Source: Mycobacterium numidiamassiliense
GTDB taxonomy: Bacteria; Actinomycetota; Actinomycetes; Mycobacteriales; Mycobacteriaceae
Reading direction: 5' to 3'
Length of the DNA: 64,000 bases
Assembly: GCF_900157365.1 (NCBI RefSeq)
Contig: NZ_FUEZ01000003.1
Coordinates: 1,240,001 to 1,304,000, forward strand
Shown: positions 11,221 to 19,714 of the stretch, piece after piece
Numbering within the stretch: the stretch's first letter is position 1
Layout: the number at the start of each line of letters is the position of its first letter
Notes under the pieces: model-generated
Databases searched by the model: none
Seen by the model: only the letters and a program-made list of their open reading frames with translations
Told to the model about the DNA's origin: nothing
Program-made: the position numbers and the translations under genes

Positions 11221-12143
11221 CGCGGTAGGGTCTCGTCGATCAGCGCGAGCAAGGCGCGGGTGGCCGCGCTGGGCGGCCGCAGCGCGGACGTCGTGACGAA
11301 CAGCCGCCATTCGAGCTCGTAATCGGAGATGCGGACCGTCGCCAGGCCGGAATCGTCGATGTCGTCGAGAATGCTCCAACTCAAAAAGCCGATTCCCAAC
11401 CCGTTTCGGATATACGTCGCGGCCGTGCCCAGGTCGGCGACCTCCACCGCAACCGTCCGTTCGATGCCCGCCTCGGCGAATGCTTTGTCGATCACGGTCC
11501 TGGTGCCGTATCCCAATGGGCTGTCCACGAAGGACATTCCGGCCAGTTCGGCCAGCGTCACCGAATTACGTTGTGCAAGTCGATGATCGGTGGGAACAAC
11601 CAGCAGTAGCGGGACGGCTGCGGCGAGCCGCGCGTCCAGGTCGGCCGGGACAGCGCCGGTGAAAACCAGAAACGCGACGTCGAGGTCGCCATCGCGGAGT
11701 TGCCGGAGTAGGCCGGCCGATCCGGCGCTGGCGGCGCGCAGATGGACCACGACCTCGGGATGCCGGGCATGCAGGTCGACCAGCAGAGTGGGCAGATCGA
11801 TGACGTTGATCCGCGTCAACGTCCCGACCGTGACGGTGCCCCGGACGGAACCGCGGGTGGCGCTGACGGCGTCCCTGGCGGCGCGGGCGGCATCCAGGGT
11901 TTCGCGGGCTCGCGGTCGCAATTCCTGGCCGGCCGGGGTCAGGGTGACGCCCCCCGGGCCGCGGACGAAAAGGTCCACCCCGAGTTCGCGTTCCAGCGCC
12001 TTGATCGTCGCGGACACCCCGGATTGGACGACGTGTAGTCGCTTCGCGGCCTCGGTGAAGCTGCGGTTCTCGGCGACGGCGAGAAAGTACTCGAGGTGGC
12101 GCAGCTCCACCCAGCCATTATCACCGAAGGTGCTGACACCCAT
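11217..12143 (-). CDS. LysR-family transcriptional regulator
   Basis: The 308-residue regulator has an N-terminal winged helix ([20 protein letters not shown], then [20 protein letters not shown]) and a periplasmic-binding-type effector domain with the typical LDVAFLVF and GIGFLSW segments. The ATG at 12143 is preceded by ACAGG and gives an 11-residue leader before LRHLEYF; a GTG at 12110 is an alternative. The gene is divergent from the aldehyde dehydrogenase at 12197 with only 53 bases between starts, the usual arrangement for a LysR protein controlling its neighbour. Its stop overlaps the end of stf3 by four bases on the opposite strand. Confidence 0.85.
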   Translation of the reverse strand: MGVSTFGDNGWVELRHLEYFLAVAENRSFTEAAKRLHVVQSGVSATIKALERELGVDLFVRGPGGVTLTPAGQELRPRARETLDAARAARDAVSATRGSVRGTVTVGTLTRINVIDLPTLLVDLHARHPEVVVHLRAASAGSAGLLRQLRDGDLDVAFLVFTGAVPADLDARLAAAVPLLLVVPTDHRLAQRNSVTLAELAGMSFVDSPLGYGTRTVIDKAFAEAGIERTVAVEVADLGTAATYIRNGLGIGFLSWSILDDIDDSGLATVRISDYELEWRLFVTTSALRPPSAATRALLALIDETLPR

Positions 12144-12196
12144 CAAAACCTGTCGTTGGCACCGATTGCGCAGGTCAGCGTAGCCTCGGGCGCAGT

Positions 12197-13687
12197 ATGA
12201 CTCAGCAAATGATCCCCTTGACCCGGACCAGAACACGCTGGTCGTCGGCGTCCACCGACGACCAATTCGTCGTGGAGAACCCCGCCACCGGCCAGGCGGT
12301 CACCGTTGTTCAGGGTGCCGGCCCGGTCGAGGTAGACCAGGCGGTGCGCAAGGCCCACGCCGCGCACCTGCGCTGGAAGCAGCGCCCGGCGCGGGAACGC
12401 GGCGCATACCTGCGCAAGGTCGCCGAAATCATCCGGGCTCACGCGGACGAGATCGCCGCACTCGAGTCGCTGGAGATGGGCAAGCCCATCACCCAGGCGC
12501 GCCAGTTCGACGTCGAGGCCGCGATTGCCATCTTCGACTACTTCGCCAGCGCGGTGGAAGCGATGCCGAGCCAGGCGCGCGACTACGGCCCGGTGCTGGA
12601 CGTGAGCACGCTGGAACCCTACGGGGTGATCGCCGGCATCGTGCCGTTCAACTGGCCCCCGATCCACACCGCGGGCAAGGTCGCACCGGCCCTGGCCGTC
12701 GGCAACGCCATCGTGCTCAAACCACCGGAGCAGACGCCGTCGGTGGTGCTGCGCATGGTCGAGCTGATCAGTTCGGTGCTGCCCGAGCGGGTGGTGCACG
12801 CCGTGCCGGGCCGCGGCGAGGTGGGTGCCGCGCTGGCCGGCCATCGGCTGGTCGGCAAGGTGTCGTTCACCGGATCGCCGAAGACCGGCTCTGCGGTGCT
12901 GCGCACCGCCGCGAACAACCTCACCCCTGCGCTGATGGAGCTGGGCGGCAAGAACCCGCTGCTGGTTTTCGGTGACGCGAATCTGCCCGAGGCATTGCTG
13001 GCCGCCGTCGACGGCGGCTTTTTCAACCAGGGCGAGGCGTGCACCGCGGCATCGCGAATCCTGGTGCAGGACAGCATCTATACCGAGTTCTCCGAGAAGC
13101 TGTGCGCGGCGGTGACCCGGCTGCGGGTCGGTGACGGCGCCGATCCCACCACCGACGTCGGGCCGCTGGTCACCCGGGCCCAGCAGCAGCAGGTCTTGAA
13201 CTACCTCAAGATCGGCGTGGCCGAAGGGGCGACCATCGCGGCCCAGGCGCCGCTGCCCAACGATCCGCGGCTGGCGGCGGGATTCTTCGTTGCGCCAACG
13301 GTATTGACCGATGTGGTCCCCCGGATGCGCGTCGCCCGGGAGGAGATCTTCGGCCCGGTCGTCACGTTGATTCGCTTCGCCGACGAAGACGAGGCGGTGC
13401 GGATCGCCAACAGCACGCCCTTCGGACTGGTTTCCGCGGTGTTCACCCAGGACAGCGATCGGGCGCTGCGGGTGAGCCGGCAGATCAGGGCCGGGGCGGT
13501 GTTCGTCAATAACTATCACCGGATATCGATCGGCACCGGATTCGGTGGCGTCGGCCACAGCGGATTCGGACGCGAGCACGCCCAGGAGACGTTGGCGGAA
13601 TACGGTTACACCAAAACGGTTCGGCTGCCCGCCAAGCGCGAGGAGCTGTCGTATTGGTCGGCCGCACGCCGGGTCCTGGAGGGCTAG
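12197..13687 (+). CDS. NAD(P)-dependent aldehyde dehydrogenase
   Basis: A full-length 496-residue ALDH. The cofactor loop FTGSPKTGSAV, the general base Glu in MELGGKNP and the nucleophilic Cys in FFNQGEACTAASR are all present, as are IVPFNWP and the C-terminal NNYHR. It oxidises an aldehyde to the acid. It is followed after six bases by an amidohydrolase of the decarboxylase type and is divergent from a LysR gene. A plausible reading is oxidation of an aromatic aldehyde followed by decarboxylation of the resulting hydroxybenzoate; the substrate is inference. Confidence 0.9.
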   Translation: MTQQMIPLTRTRTRWSSASTDDQFVVENPATGQAVTVVQGAGPVEVDQAVRKAHAAHLRWKQRPARERGAYLRKVAEIIRAHADEIAALESLEMGKPITQARQFDVEAAIAIFDYFASAVEAMPSQARDYGPVLDVSTLEPYGVIAGIVPFNWPPIHTAGKVAPALAVGNAIVLKPPEQTPSVVLRMVELISSVLPERVVHAVPGRGEVGAALAGHRLVGKVSFTGSPKTGSAVLRTAANNLTPALMELGGKNPLLVFGDANLPEALLAAVDGGFFNQGEACTAASRILVQDSIYTEFSEKLCAAVTRLRVGDGADPTTDVGPLVTRAQQQQVLNYLKIGVAEGATIAAQAPLPNDPRLAAGFFVAPTVLTDVVPRMRVAREEIFGPVVTLIRFADEDEAVRIANSTPFGLVSAVFTQDSDRALRVSRQIRAGAVFVNNYHRISIGTGFGGVGHSGFGREHAQETLAEYGYTKTVRLPAKREELSYWSAARRVLEG

Positions 13688-13693
13688 CACCGC

Positions 13694-14644
13694 ATGCGGA
13701 CCATCGCTCTCGAAGAGCATTACGCCACAACGGCATTCCTGCGTGGACCGGGGAGCTGGCTCGCCTCGCGCGCGGGCATCGTCGAGCCGATCTGCGATCT
13801 CGGCGACGGCCGCATCGCGGCGATGGACGACGCGGGCGTCGACCTCGCGGTGCTGTCGCTGGCCGCGCCAGGGGTGGAACAGCTGGACGCCACGGAAGCC
13901 GTTGGGCTGGCGCGCGAATGCAACGACGAACTCGCGGCGGCAGTGGCGCGCTATCCGGATCGGCTGGCCGGGTTTGCCACCGTCCCGATCAGCGCGCCCG
14001 ACGCGGCGGCCGACGAACTCGAGCGGGCGGTACGCACACTCGGGTTTCCCGGCGCGGTTATCAACGGGCACAGCCAGGGTCGCTATCTGGACGACCCCTT
14101 CTTCGAGCCGGTTCTCGACCGCGTGGCGGCGTTGAACGTCCCGATCTACCTGCACCCGACGATCCCGCCGGCGGGCGTCATCGAATCCAGTTATGCGGGT
14201 TTCTCCCCCGACGTCACGTTCGCGCTGGCAACGGTCGGCTGGGGTTGGCACATCAACACCGCCACCCACGTGTTGCGGCTGATTCTCGGTGGCGTCTTCG
14301 ACCGGCACCCGGGGTTGCAGGTCATCATCGGGCACATGGGCGAAGGGACCTCGTTCATGCTCCCGCGATTCGACGCCACGCTGAAGCCGGAGCTGACCGG
14401 GCTCAAGCATCCCGTCAGCACCTACCTACGGCAGAACCTGCACTACACCTTCGCCAATTTCAACGACGAGGCAATGTACGCCAACCTGGTCGCTCAGGTC
14501 GGCGTTGGGCGAGTGGCGTTTTCGACCGATTATCCGTTCTGGTCGATGCGCGCCTCCTGCGAATTTCTCGACAAGCTGTCGCTGTCCGACGACGACCGGG
14601 CCGCCATCAGCCACCGCAACGCCGAGCAACTGCTGGGCGTGTAG
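13694..14644 (+). CDS. amidohydrolase-2 family protein, gamma-resorcylate decarboxylase-like
   Basis: The 316-residue TIM-barrel protein starts with ALEEHY, the N-terminal metal-binding Glu-x-His of the 2,6-dihydroxybenzoate (gamma-resorcylate) decarboxylase branch, rather than the HxH of hydrolases. Other ligand and catalytic segments are IYLHPTIPP (His), IIGHMGEG (His) and FSTDYPF (Asp). Members of this branch perform metal-dependent non-oxidative decarboxylation of aromatic acids or of ACMS. The six-base spacing after the ALDH implies one transcript. The exact substrate cannot be read from sequence. Confidence 0.8.
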   Translation: MRTIALEEHYATTAFLRGPGSWLASRAGIVEPICDLGDGRIAAMDDAGVDLAVLSLAAPGVEQLDATEAVGLARECNDELAAAVARYPDRLAGFATVPISAPDAAADELERAVRTLGFPGAVINGHSQGRYLDDPFFEPVLDRVAALNVPIYLHPTIPPAGVIESSYAGFSPDVTFALATVGWGWHINTATHVLRLILGGVFDRHPGLQVIIGHMGEGTSFMLPRFDATLKPELTGLKHPVSTYLRQNLHYTFANFNDEAMYANLVAQVGVGRVAFSTDYPFWSMRASCEFLDKLSLSDDDRAAISHRNAEQLLGV

Positions 14645-14764
14645 CCGTCGAGGCCGGTAACAGTTTGCTCTCGGCGAGATTTCAACACCGCGTCGCGCCA
14701 GCAACTCGCGCTGCCGAATGCGTACCCTGACCTCTGACATTCGGTGATTTTCGGGGAGCAGCGC

Positions 14765-15364
14765 GTGCGGTTGTCGCGAAGTGCACGACGAGGTTTGACC
14801 GGTGGTTCGCTGATATTCGCGGCCATCCTAGCTGGCCCTTTGTTGGTCTCAGGCTGCGGTTCGACCATCGAAGGCAAGCCGGTCGCCGGGCCCGGCGCCG
14901 GGCCGTCGGAGCCGAGCTTTCCCACGCCGAGGCAGGCTCCCACGTTGTCGCCGCCGTCGGCCATCCCGGGCCCTACGTCGGCCCCGCCGTCAGCGCCGGT
15001 GGGACCGCCCACGCCGGCCGGCGCCATCCCGCTGCCACCGGATCAGAACGGCTACGTCTTCATCGAAACCAAGTCCGGCGTCACCCGCTGCCAGATCAAC
15101 AAGGACACCGTCGGATGCGAGGCCCCGTTCACCAACTCCCCCCTGCAGGATGGTGAGCACGCCAACGGTGTCAGCATCACCTCCAGCGGAGCGGTGCAGT
15201 GGGTGCTGGGCAACCTGGGCGCCATCCCCACCGTCACCATCGACTACAAGACCTACGACGCGCAGGGCTGGACGATCAAAGCCACCGAGGCCGGGACCAG
15301 CTTCTCCAACGACCACACCGGGCACGGCATGTTCGTCAGCGTCGAGAAGGTCAACACGTTCTAG
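14765..15364 (+). CDS. lipoprotein, LpqJ-like by position
   Basis: A GTG start at 14765 is preceded by GGGGAG six bases upstream. The signal peptide ends in the lipobox LVSGC, so the mature protein is an acylated lipoprotein. A Pro/Ser-rich linker (about residues 37-95) leads to a compact ~100-residue domain with two Cys (TRCQINKDTVGCEAPF), probably disulfide-linked, and ending VSVEKVNTF. In M. tuberculosis the lipoprotein gene lpqJ (Rv0344c) lies just past iniC in this relative orientation, so this may be its ortholog. The gene symbol is left blank because the match rests on synteny. Confidence 0.75.
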   Translation: MRLSRSARRGLTGGSLIFAAILAGPLLVSGCGSTIEGKPVAGPGAGPSEPSFPTPRQAPTLSPPSAIPGPTSAPPSAPVGPPTPAGAIPLPPDQNGYVFIETKSGVTRCQINKDTVGCEAPFTNSPLQDGEHANGVSITSSGAVQWVLGNLGAIPTVTIDYKTYDAQGWTIKATEAGTSFSNDHTGHGMFVSVEKVNTF

Positions 15365-15391
15365 GCGGGCGGGGTCAGTACGATCAGTGCC

Positions 15392-15898
15392 GTGGCACCC
15401 AATGGCCCGCCCGACGAGTTCAACGATCAGCCGACCCGGCACATCAATATCGGTGGACAGCAGCCTCCCTCGCCGCCGCCTGGGCCGCTGCCAACCCCCG
15501 GTGATCAGCCCGCGCCATTCGGATCGCTCGATCCTTTCGAGGAAGAGCCCGAGCCCATCGAGTGGTACCGCAGGCCGGTCGTGCTCATCGCGTGGGGCAT
15601 CTTTGTACTGATCCTGATCGCGCTGATCGTCTACGGGATTATGGAGCTCGTGCAGGATCAGGGCACCAGCAGCGTTCCCAGTTCGACCACGACCACGTCG
15701 ACGACGACACCAACCACCACAACCAGCAGCAGCGCCACCGAAACCACGACCCCGCCGCCGACCACCACCGCACCGACGACGACCACCAGCAGCACGCCGC
15801 CGCCGCCGGCCCAACAGCCCACCTACACCCAGCAGCAACCGACGCGTCGGCATCACTGGCCCTCGTGGCTGCCGACGGCGGTGCCGGGCCTGTCCTAA
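15392..15898 (+). CDS. single-pass membrane protein with Thr/Pro-rich extracytoplasmic tail
   Basis: The 168-residue protein has an acidic/Pro-rich N-terminus, then WYRRPVVLIAWGIFVLILIA and onward as one transmembrane helix (about residues 57-82). A tail follows that is almost entirely Thr, Pro and Ser, ending in a basic HHW segment. Arg residues just before the helix predict a cytosolic N-terminus and exported tail, possibly O-mannosylated. The next gene is a paralog with the same plan. GTG start. Function unknown; it sits 27 bases after the lipoprotein gene and is probably cotranscribed. Confidence 0.75.
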   Translation: MAPNGPPDEFNDQPTRHINIGGQQPPSPPPGPLPTPGDQPAPFGSLDPFEEEPEPIEWYRRPVVLIAWGIFVLILIALIVYGIMELVQDQGTSSVPSSTTTTSTTTPTTTTSSSATETTTPPPTTTAPTTTTSSTPPPPAQQPTYTQQQPTRRHHWPSWLPTAVPGLS

Positions 15899-15995
15899 CA
15901 AGTTGGTTGCGATCTGGTCAACGTTTGACTGCCGGTCGGTGGTCGCGGGTGTGGCATCCGTATCTGCGTGAACATCACCGATAATCTCAGCGACC

Positions 15996-16478
15996 ATGGC
16001 AGGGCGTGCGCCGTCAGACTTCCTCGTGTATGACCCGACCGTGAGCGGCTACGAACCTGAGCCGCAGGAGCCGATTCCCGGCTGGCGCAGACCAATTGCG
16101 TTGGCCGGCTGGGGCGTACTGATCGCGATCCTGATTGCGCTGATCGTGTGGGGCATCATCCAGCTGGCCGAGGGCGCCCCGCCGCAGGAGCCGGCCATCA
16201 CCATCGCCCCCACCGCGACGACCTCGCCCCCGTCGAGCGCCCCGCCCGTCGTCCCTCCCACTGCGCAGCCGACTCCGCAGCAAACGGCCTCGACGATCAG
16301 CACGGAAGTTCCGGCGCCGTCCACCACCGACGTCGTCACTCCGACCGCTACGACCACCTCGTCACCCGGGGCGTTCCCGTTGCCGCAACTGCCGTCGGTG
16401 ATCACCCTGCCGACGCTGCCGACATTGCCGGGCCTACCGGGGCTGCCGACCGAAATCACCTTGCCCCCCGGCCCGTGA
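15996..16478 (+). CDS. single-pass membrane protein with Thr/Pro-rich tail, paralog of the preceding gene
   Basis: 160 residues with the same plan as its upstream neighbour: an acidic N-terminus ending in EPIPGWRRPIALAGWG, a transmembrane helix (about residues 30-55, with LIAILIALIVWGIIQL), then a Thr/Pro/Ser tail and a C-terminal stretch of LPTLPTLPGLPGLP repeats. The juxtamembrane W-R-R-P motif and the ILIALIV core are shared with the previous protein, indicating tandem duplication. Function unknown. It precedes the membrane-anchored Hsp70-like gene by 57 bases. Confidence 0.75.
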   Translation: MAGRAPSDFLVYDPTVSGYEPEPQEPIPGWRRPIALAGWGVLIAILIALIVWGIIQLAEGAPPQEPAITIAPTATTSPPSSAPPVVPPTAQPTPQQTASTISTEVPAPSTTDVVTPTATTTSSPGAFPLPQLPSVITLPTLPTLPGLPGLPTEITLPPGP

Positions 16479-16535
16479 TTCGGTCCCGCACCTAGACTCA
16501 CGGGAAATCCACAGGCAATTACAGGGGTATGCGAG

Positions 16536-18200
16536 ATGAGCGAGTCGCTCGGGTTGTCGATCGGGGTGGCCAACCTGGTCGCCGCGCGCGCGGGCAGCGC
16601 CCCGGTGACTCGCAGATCCGTGTTGACGCTGTTCGACCAGCAGCCATCCGAAGTCGGTCTGCCGGAGGAAAATCCGACTGCGGCCGAATCCGGGTTGGTG
16701 ATGCGGGGATTCGTCGAGCGCGTCGGGGACCGCACTCCGCTGGTGGCTTCGGACGGGACCAAGTACCTGGGCGATGCGTTGACGGTCGAGGCGCTCGAGG
16801 CGATGGCGCGCTCGGTCGGCTACGGAACCCCGATCACCATCGCGGTCCCCGCCTATTGGTCCGAAGGCCAGTCCGCGGCGCTGCGTGAAGAGTTCTTCGC
16901 CCAGCCGGGACTGACGACGGCCGGTGCGGCCCCGGCAGTGATCTCCGACGCCGAGGCCGCGCTCACCGCGCTGCGCGCCGAACCGGGATTTCCCACCACC
17001 GGCGTCGTAGCGCTGTGCGACTTCGGGGCCGCGGGCACCACCGTGACGCTGGTCGATGCCGGGTCCGGCTTTGCCCAGATCGGCCCGTCGGTTCGGGATA
17101 GGGATTTCTCCGGCGACGCGATCGATCAGCTCATCCTCAATCACCTGCGGGGCAACACCCCGAACGCCGACACCACCGGCGGGCTGGCCAGCACCACGCG
17201 GATGGGGTCGCTGACCCGTCAGCTCGAGCAATGCCGGCACGCCAAGGAGGAGCTGTCGTCGGCGTCCGCGGCCACGGTCGCGCTGGGCCCCGGCGAGGAT
17301 GTGCAGCTGTCCCGCAACGAATTCGAGGAAATCATCTCCGAGTCGCTGGACCGATTCCTCGGCTCGGTCGAAGAGATATTACAGCGCAACGAGATTCGTA
17401 CGTCTGACCTGACCGCCGTGGCCGCGGTCGGCGGCGGCGCGAGCATCCCGCTGCTGGGGGCTCGGCTTTCCGAGCGGCTGGGGGTGCCGCTGCACAGCAC
17501 GCCGGCGCCCGCCTTCAGCGCCGCCGTCGGCGCGGCCGCATTCGGTGAGCAGCAACCTCCGGCGCCCACCACCGCGGCCCCGGTCGTCGAGAACCCGACG
17601 GAACTGGCCGCCGCCGCTGCGCCCGACATGACCCAGGTGCTCCCCGGCGCCCGCATCGAGGAAGACCGCCCCCTGGCCTGGTCGGAAGACCCCGACGCGG
17701 ACGACGGGCCGGTCCCCTACACCGGTCCGGAACACAGTGGCCAATACGTCCGGGACGCAATGGATTTCGACGACTCCGAAGACGACGGCTACGGCGTCGG
17801 GCCAGGGCCGCTGCCCTGGTACAAGCGCACGGCGCTGGTCTTTGGTGTGGGCAGCGCGGCCCTGGCCCTGTTGCTGCTGGGCGTGGTGTTGGCACTTACC
17901 TTGGGCCGCAACGAAACCCCTCCGGTCACGCCGCCGAGCCAGACGACTCCGGCGCCGTCGGCCCCGTCGACGCCGCAGACGGTGACGGTGACCGAGTCGA
18001 CGACGACCACCACCACTACTAGCGAGGCGCCGCCACCGCCACCGCCGACCACCACGGAGGCGCCGGTGACGACCACGCAACCGCCGACCACGACGCAACC
18101 GCCGGTCACCACGACGACGCTGCCGCCCACAACCACGGAACCGCCATCGCCCACGCGAGACAGGCCGCGCCTGTTCCCGCTGTTCCCCCGGTGGCGCTAG
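16536..18200 (+). CDS. membrane-anchored Hsp70-like protein with Thr/Pro-rich tail (Rv0312 family)
   Basis: The first ~330 residues have an Hsp70/actin-like fold: an N-terminal LGLSIGVANLVAA, the phosphate-2-type motif LCDFGAAGTTVTLVD, and the adenosine motif AVGGGASIPLLGARL. An acidic linker follows, then LPWYKR and one transmembrane helix (about residues 433-456), and a ~100-residue tail of TTT/PPP/TTE repeats. No substrate-binding beta domain is present, so this is not a classical chaperone. The architecture matches M. tuberculosis Rv0312 as I recall it; another family member runs off the right edge of this window. It converges on iniC, with which its stop overlaps by four bases. Confidence 0.8.
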   Translation: MSESLGLSIGVANLVAARAGSAPVTRRSVLTLFDQQPSEVGLPEENPTAAESGLVMRGFVERVGDRTPLVASDGTKYLGDALTVEALEAMARSVGYGTPITIAVPAYWSEGQSAALREEFFAQPGLTTAGAAPAVISDAEAALTALRAEPGFPTTGVVALCDFGAAGTTVTLVDAGSGFAQIGPSVRDRDFSGDAIDQLILNHLRGNTPNADTTGGLASTTRMGSLTRQLEQCRHAKEELSSASAATVALGPGEDVQLSRNEFEEIISESLDRFLGSVEEILQRNEIRTSDLTAVAAVGGGASIPLLGARLSERLGVPLHSTPAPAFSAAVGAAAFGEQQPPAPTTAAPVVENPTELAAAAAPDMTQVLPGARIEEDRPLAWSEDPDADDGPVPYTGPEHSGQYVRDAMDFDDSEDDGYGVGPGPLPWYKRTALVFGVGSAALALLLLGVVLALTLGRNETPPVTPPSQTTPAPSAPSTPQTVTVTESTTTTTTTSEAPPPPPPTTTEAPVTTTQPPTTTQPPVTTTTLPPTTTEPPSPTRDRPRLFPLFPRWR

Positions 18201-19714
18201 CGCGGCTGCACGTTGACGTCGTAGCCGTGGGCGGCGAAGTCGGCGACCATCGCCTCGGCGCTGCGCACCGCGGCACGGCAAGCCCGGGTGGTGAACGGGT
18301 CGTTCAGCGGATGCTCGGCCCGGCGGCGCCAGCGCTGCGCCGCGGCGAACGCGGCGCGCGGACCCTCGTGCGGGTCGGCGTGGGGGTCCTCGGCGTTCAG
18401 CCCCAGCCGGCTGGCCGGCAGGGTGCCCGCACCACCGATGATGCGGCGCAGGGAGGCGATCTCGTCTGGGTTCAATGTTGTTGGGCGCGAATGCAATTGA
18501 CCGAGCAGACGAAGCTCCTCGAACGCGTGGGTGTCGGCGAGTAGCGGATCGATGTCGGCGATGATGTAGGGCGTGGCCACGATGGGGAAGGCCTCGACGA
18601 ACCTGCGCAGGGTCACCAGCGCGGTATGCGCCTTGAGCATCTCGGAACGCTGGGCGAACTGCTGATCGATGACCTCACGCAGCGCCACCAGCCCGCTGCG
18701 TTCCAGCAGTTCGTCGGCCAGCCCCGCCGCATCGGTGACGCCGGCGGCCAGCACCGCGATCGAAATCCGGATGCCGAACATGCCGAATCGCTCGAGCAAT
18801 TCGGCTCGGGTCGCCGCGTCGACCGGCAACTGCTCGTTGGCCCGCACGAAGCGATCCACGCTCAGCATGGCCTTGCTCAGTTCGGCGGGGTCGGCACCCG
18901 CAAGCTTCTGCAGTGCCATGAACTCGCTTTGGCGCAGCGTCCGCGCGGTGAGCGCGAGCAGGCCGGACACCGGCACCACCGCCTGACAGATGCCGGTCTG
19001 GTTCATCTCGCTGGTGAATCGCTTTGCCACGTCGGCGGCCGACAGCATCGCGTCGATCCGTCCGGCACCGATCTCGTCGGCGCGTGATGCCACCCCGATG
19101 ATGCCCAGCGCACCCGTCGACCCGCCGACGAGCTGGCCGATCTGGCGGAGCAGGGCGACGTCGGCGGCGTTGAGGGTGCGCAACAGGAACACCACCGCGT
19201 CCACGCGTGGCACCCCGTCATGCGGAACCAGCAGCCGCAGCGTGCGCTCGGACGCATCGCGTGTCAGCGACGACGTCCCGGGGGTGTCGATGATCGTGGT
19301 GTCGGCCAGTTCTTGGGCGGGCCATTCGACGTCCAGCTCGGCTACGTCGGCCGGGTTGAGCGCCCGAAAGTCGAAGGACAGGCCGCCGTTATGGCTAATC
19401 GGCACGTTGGAATGCCTTCCGCCCCAATGGTTTGCGGTGACCTTCGGGGTGGGCCCGTGGCGGAACCAGGTCACGATCCGGGTGGCCTCGGTGGCATCCG
19501 TCGGGGCGATGTCCTGGCCCACCAATGCGTTGACGAGAGTGGACTTTCCGGCCTTGAGCGTGCCGGCCAGCGCGATGCGGATCGGTTCGGCCAGGCGCGC
19601 GCCGATGCGGTCCAATTCGTGGAAGACCTCGGGTCGCTGCCGGAACGCGGGCTCGCCACGATAGGCCTCGATGGTGCCGCCCAGAATCGCGCGGACCCGA
19701 TCGCTTGTGCTCAC
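18197..19714 (-). CDS. iniC: IniC, dynamin-like GTPase of the isoniazid-inducible operon
   Basis: The 505-residue protein (about 493 in M. tuberculosis) carries the P-loop GTLKAGKS (residues 51-58) with NALVGQDIAPTDATEATR as switch I, the G3 motif DTPGTSS, and helical C-terminal regions of bacterial dynamin-like proteins. IniC is induced with IniA and IniB by cell-wall inhibitors such as isoniazid and ethambutol. The GTG start overlaps the iniA stop (GTGA), so translation is coupled. A longer open frame upstream is only an extension through iniA. Confidence 0.93.
   Translation of the reverse strand: MSTSDRVRAILGGTIEAYRGEPAFRQRPEVFHELDRIGARLAEPIRIALAGTLKAGKSTLVNALVGQDIAPTDATEATRIVTWFRHGPTPKVTANHWGGRHSNVPISHNGGLSFDFRALNPADVAELDVEWPAQELADTTIIDTPGTSSLTRDASERTLRLLVPHDGVPRVDAVVFLLRTLNAADVALLRQIGQLVGGSTGALGIIGVASRADEIGAGRIDAMLSAADVAKRFTSEMNQTGICQAVVPVSGLLALTARTLRQSEFMALQKLAGADPAELSKAMLSVDRFVRANEQLPVDAATRAELLERFGMFGIRISIAVLAAGVTDAAGLADELLERSGLVALREVIDQQFAQRSEMLKAHTALVTLRRFVEAFPIVATPYIIADIDPLLADTHAFEELRLLGQLHSRPTTLNPDEIASLRRIIGGAGTLPASRLGLNAEDPHADPHEGPRAAFAAAQRWRRRAEHPLNDPFTTRACRAAVRSAEAMVADFAAHGYDVNVQPR

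Noticed and set aside
12143..14410. 755-codon open frame on the reverse strand across the aldehyde dehydrogenase and decarboxylase
   Set aside because: It is antisense to two clear enzymes, is rich in Arg/His/Gln as expected from GC-skewed shadow frames, and has no domain.
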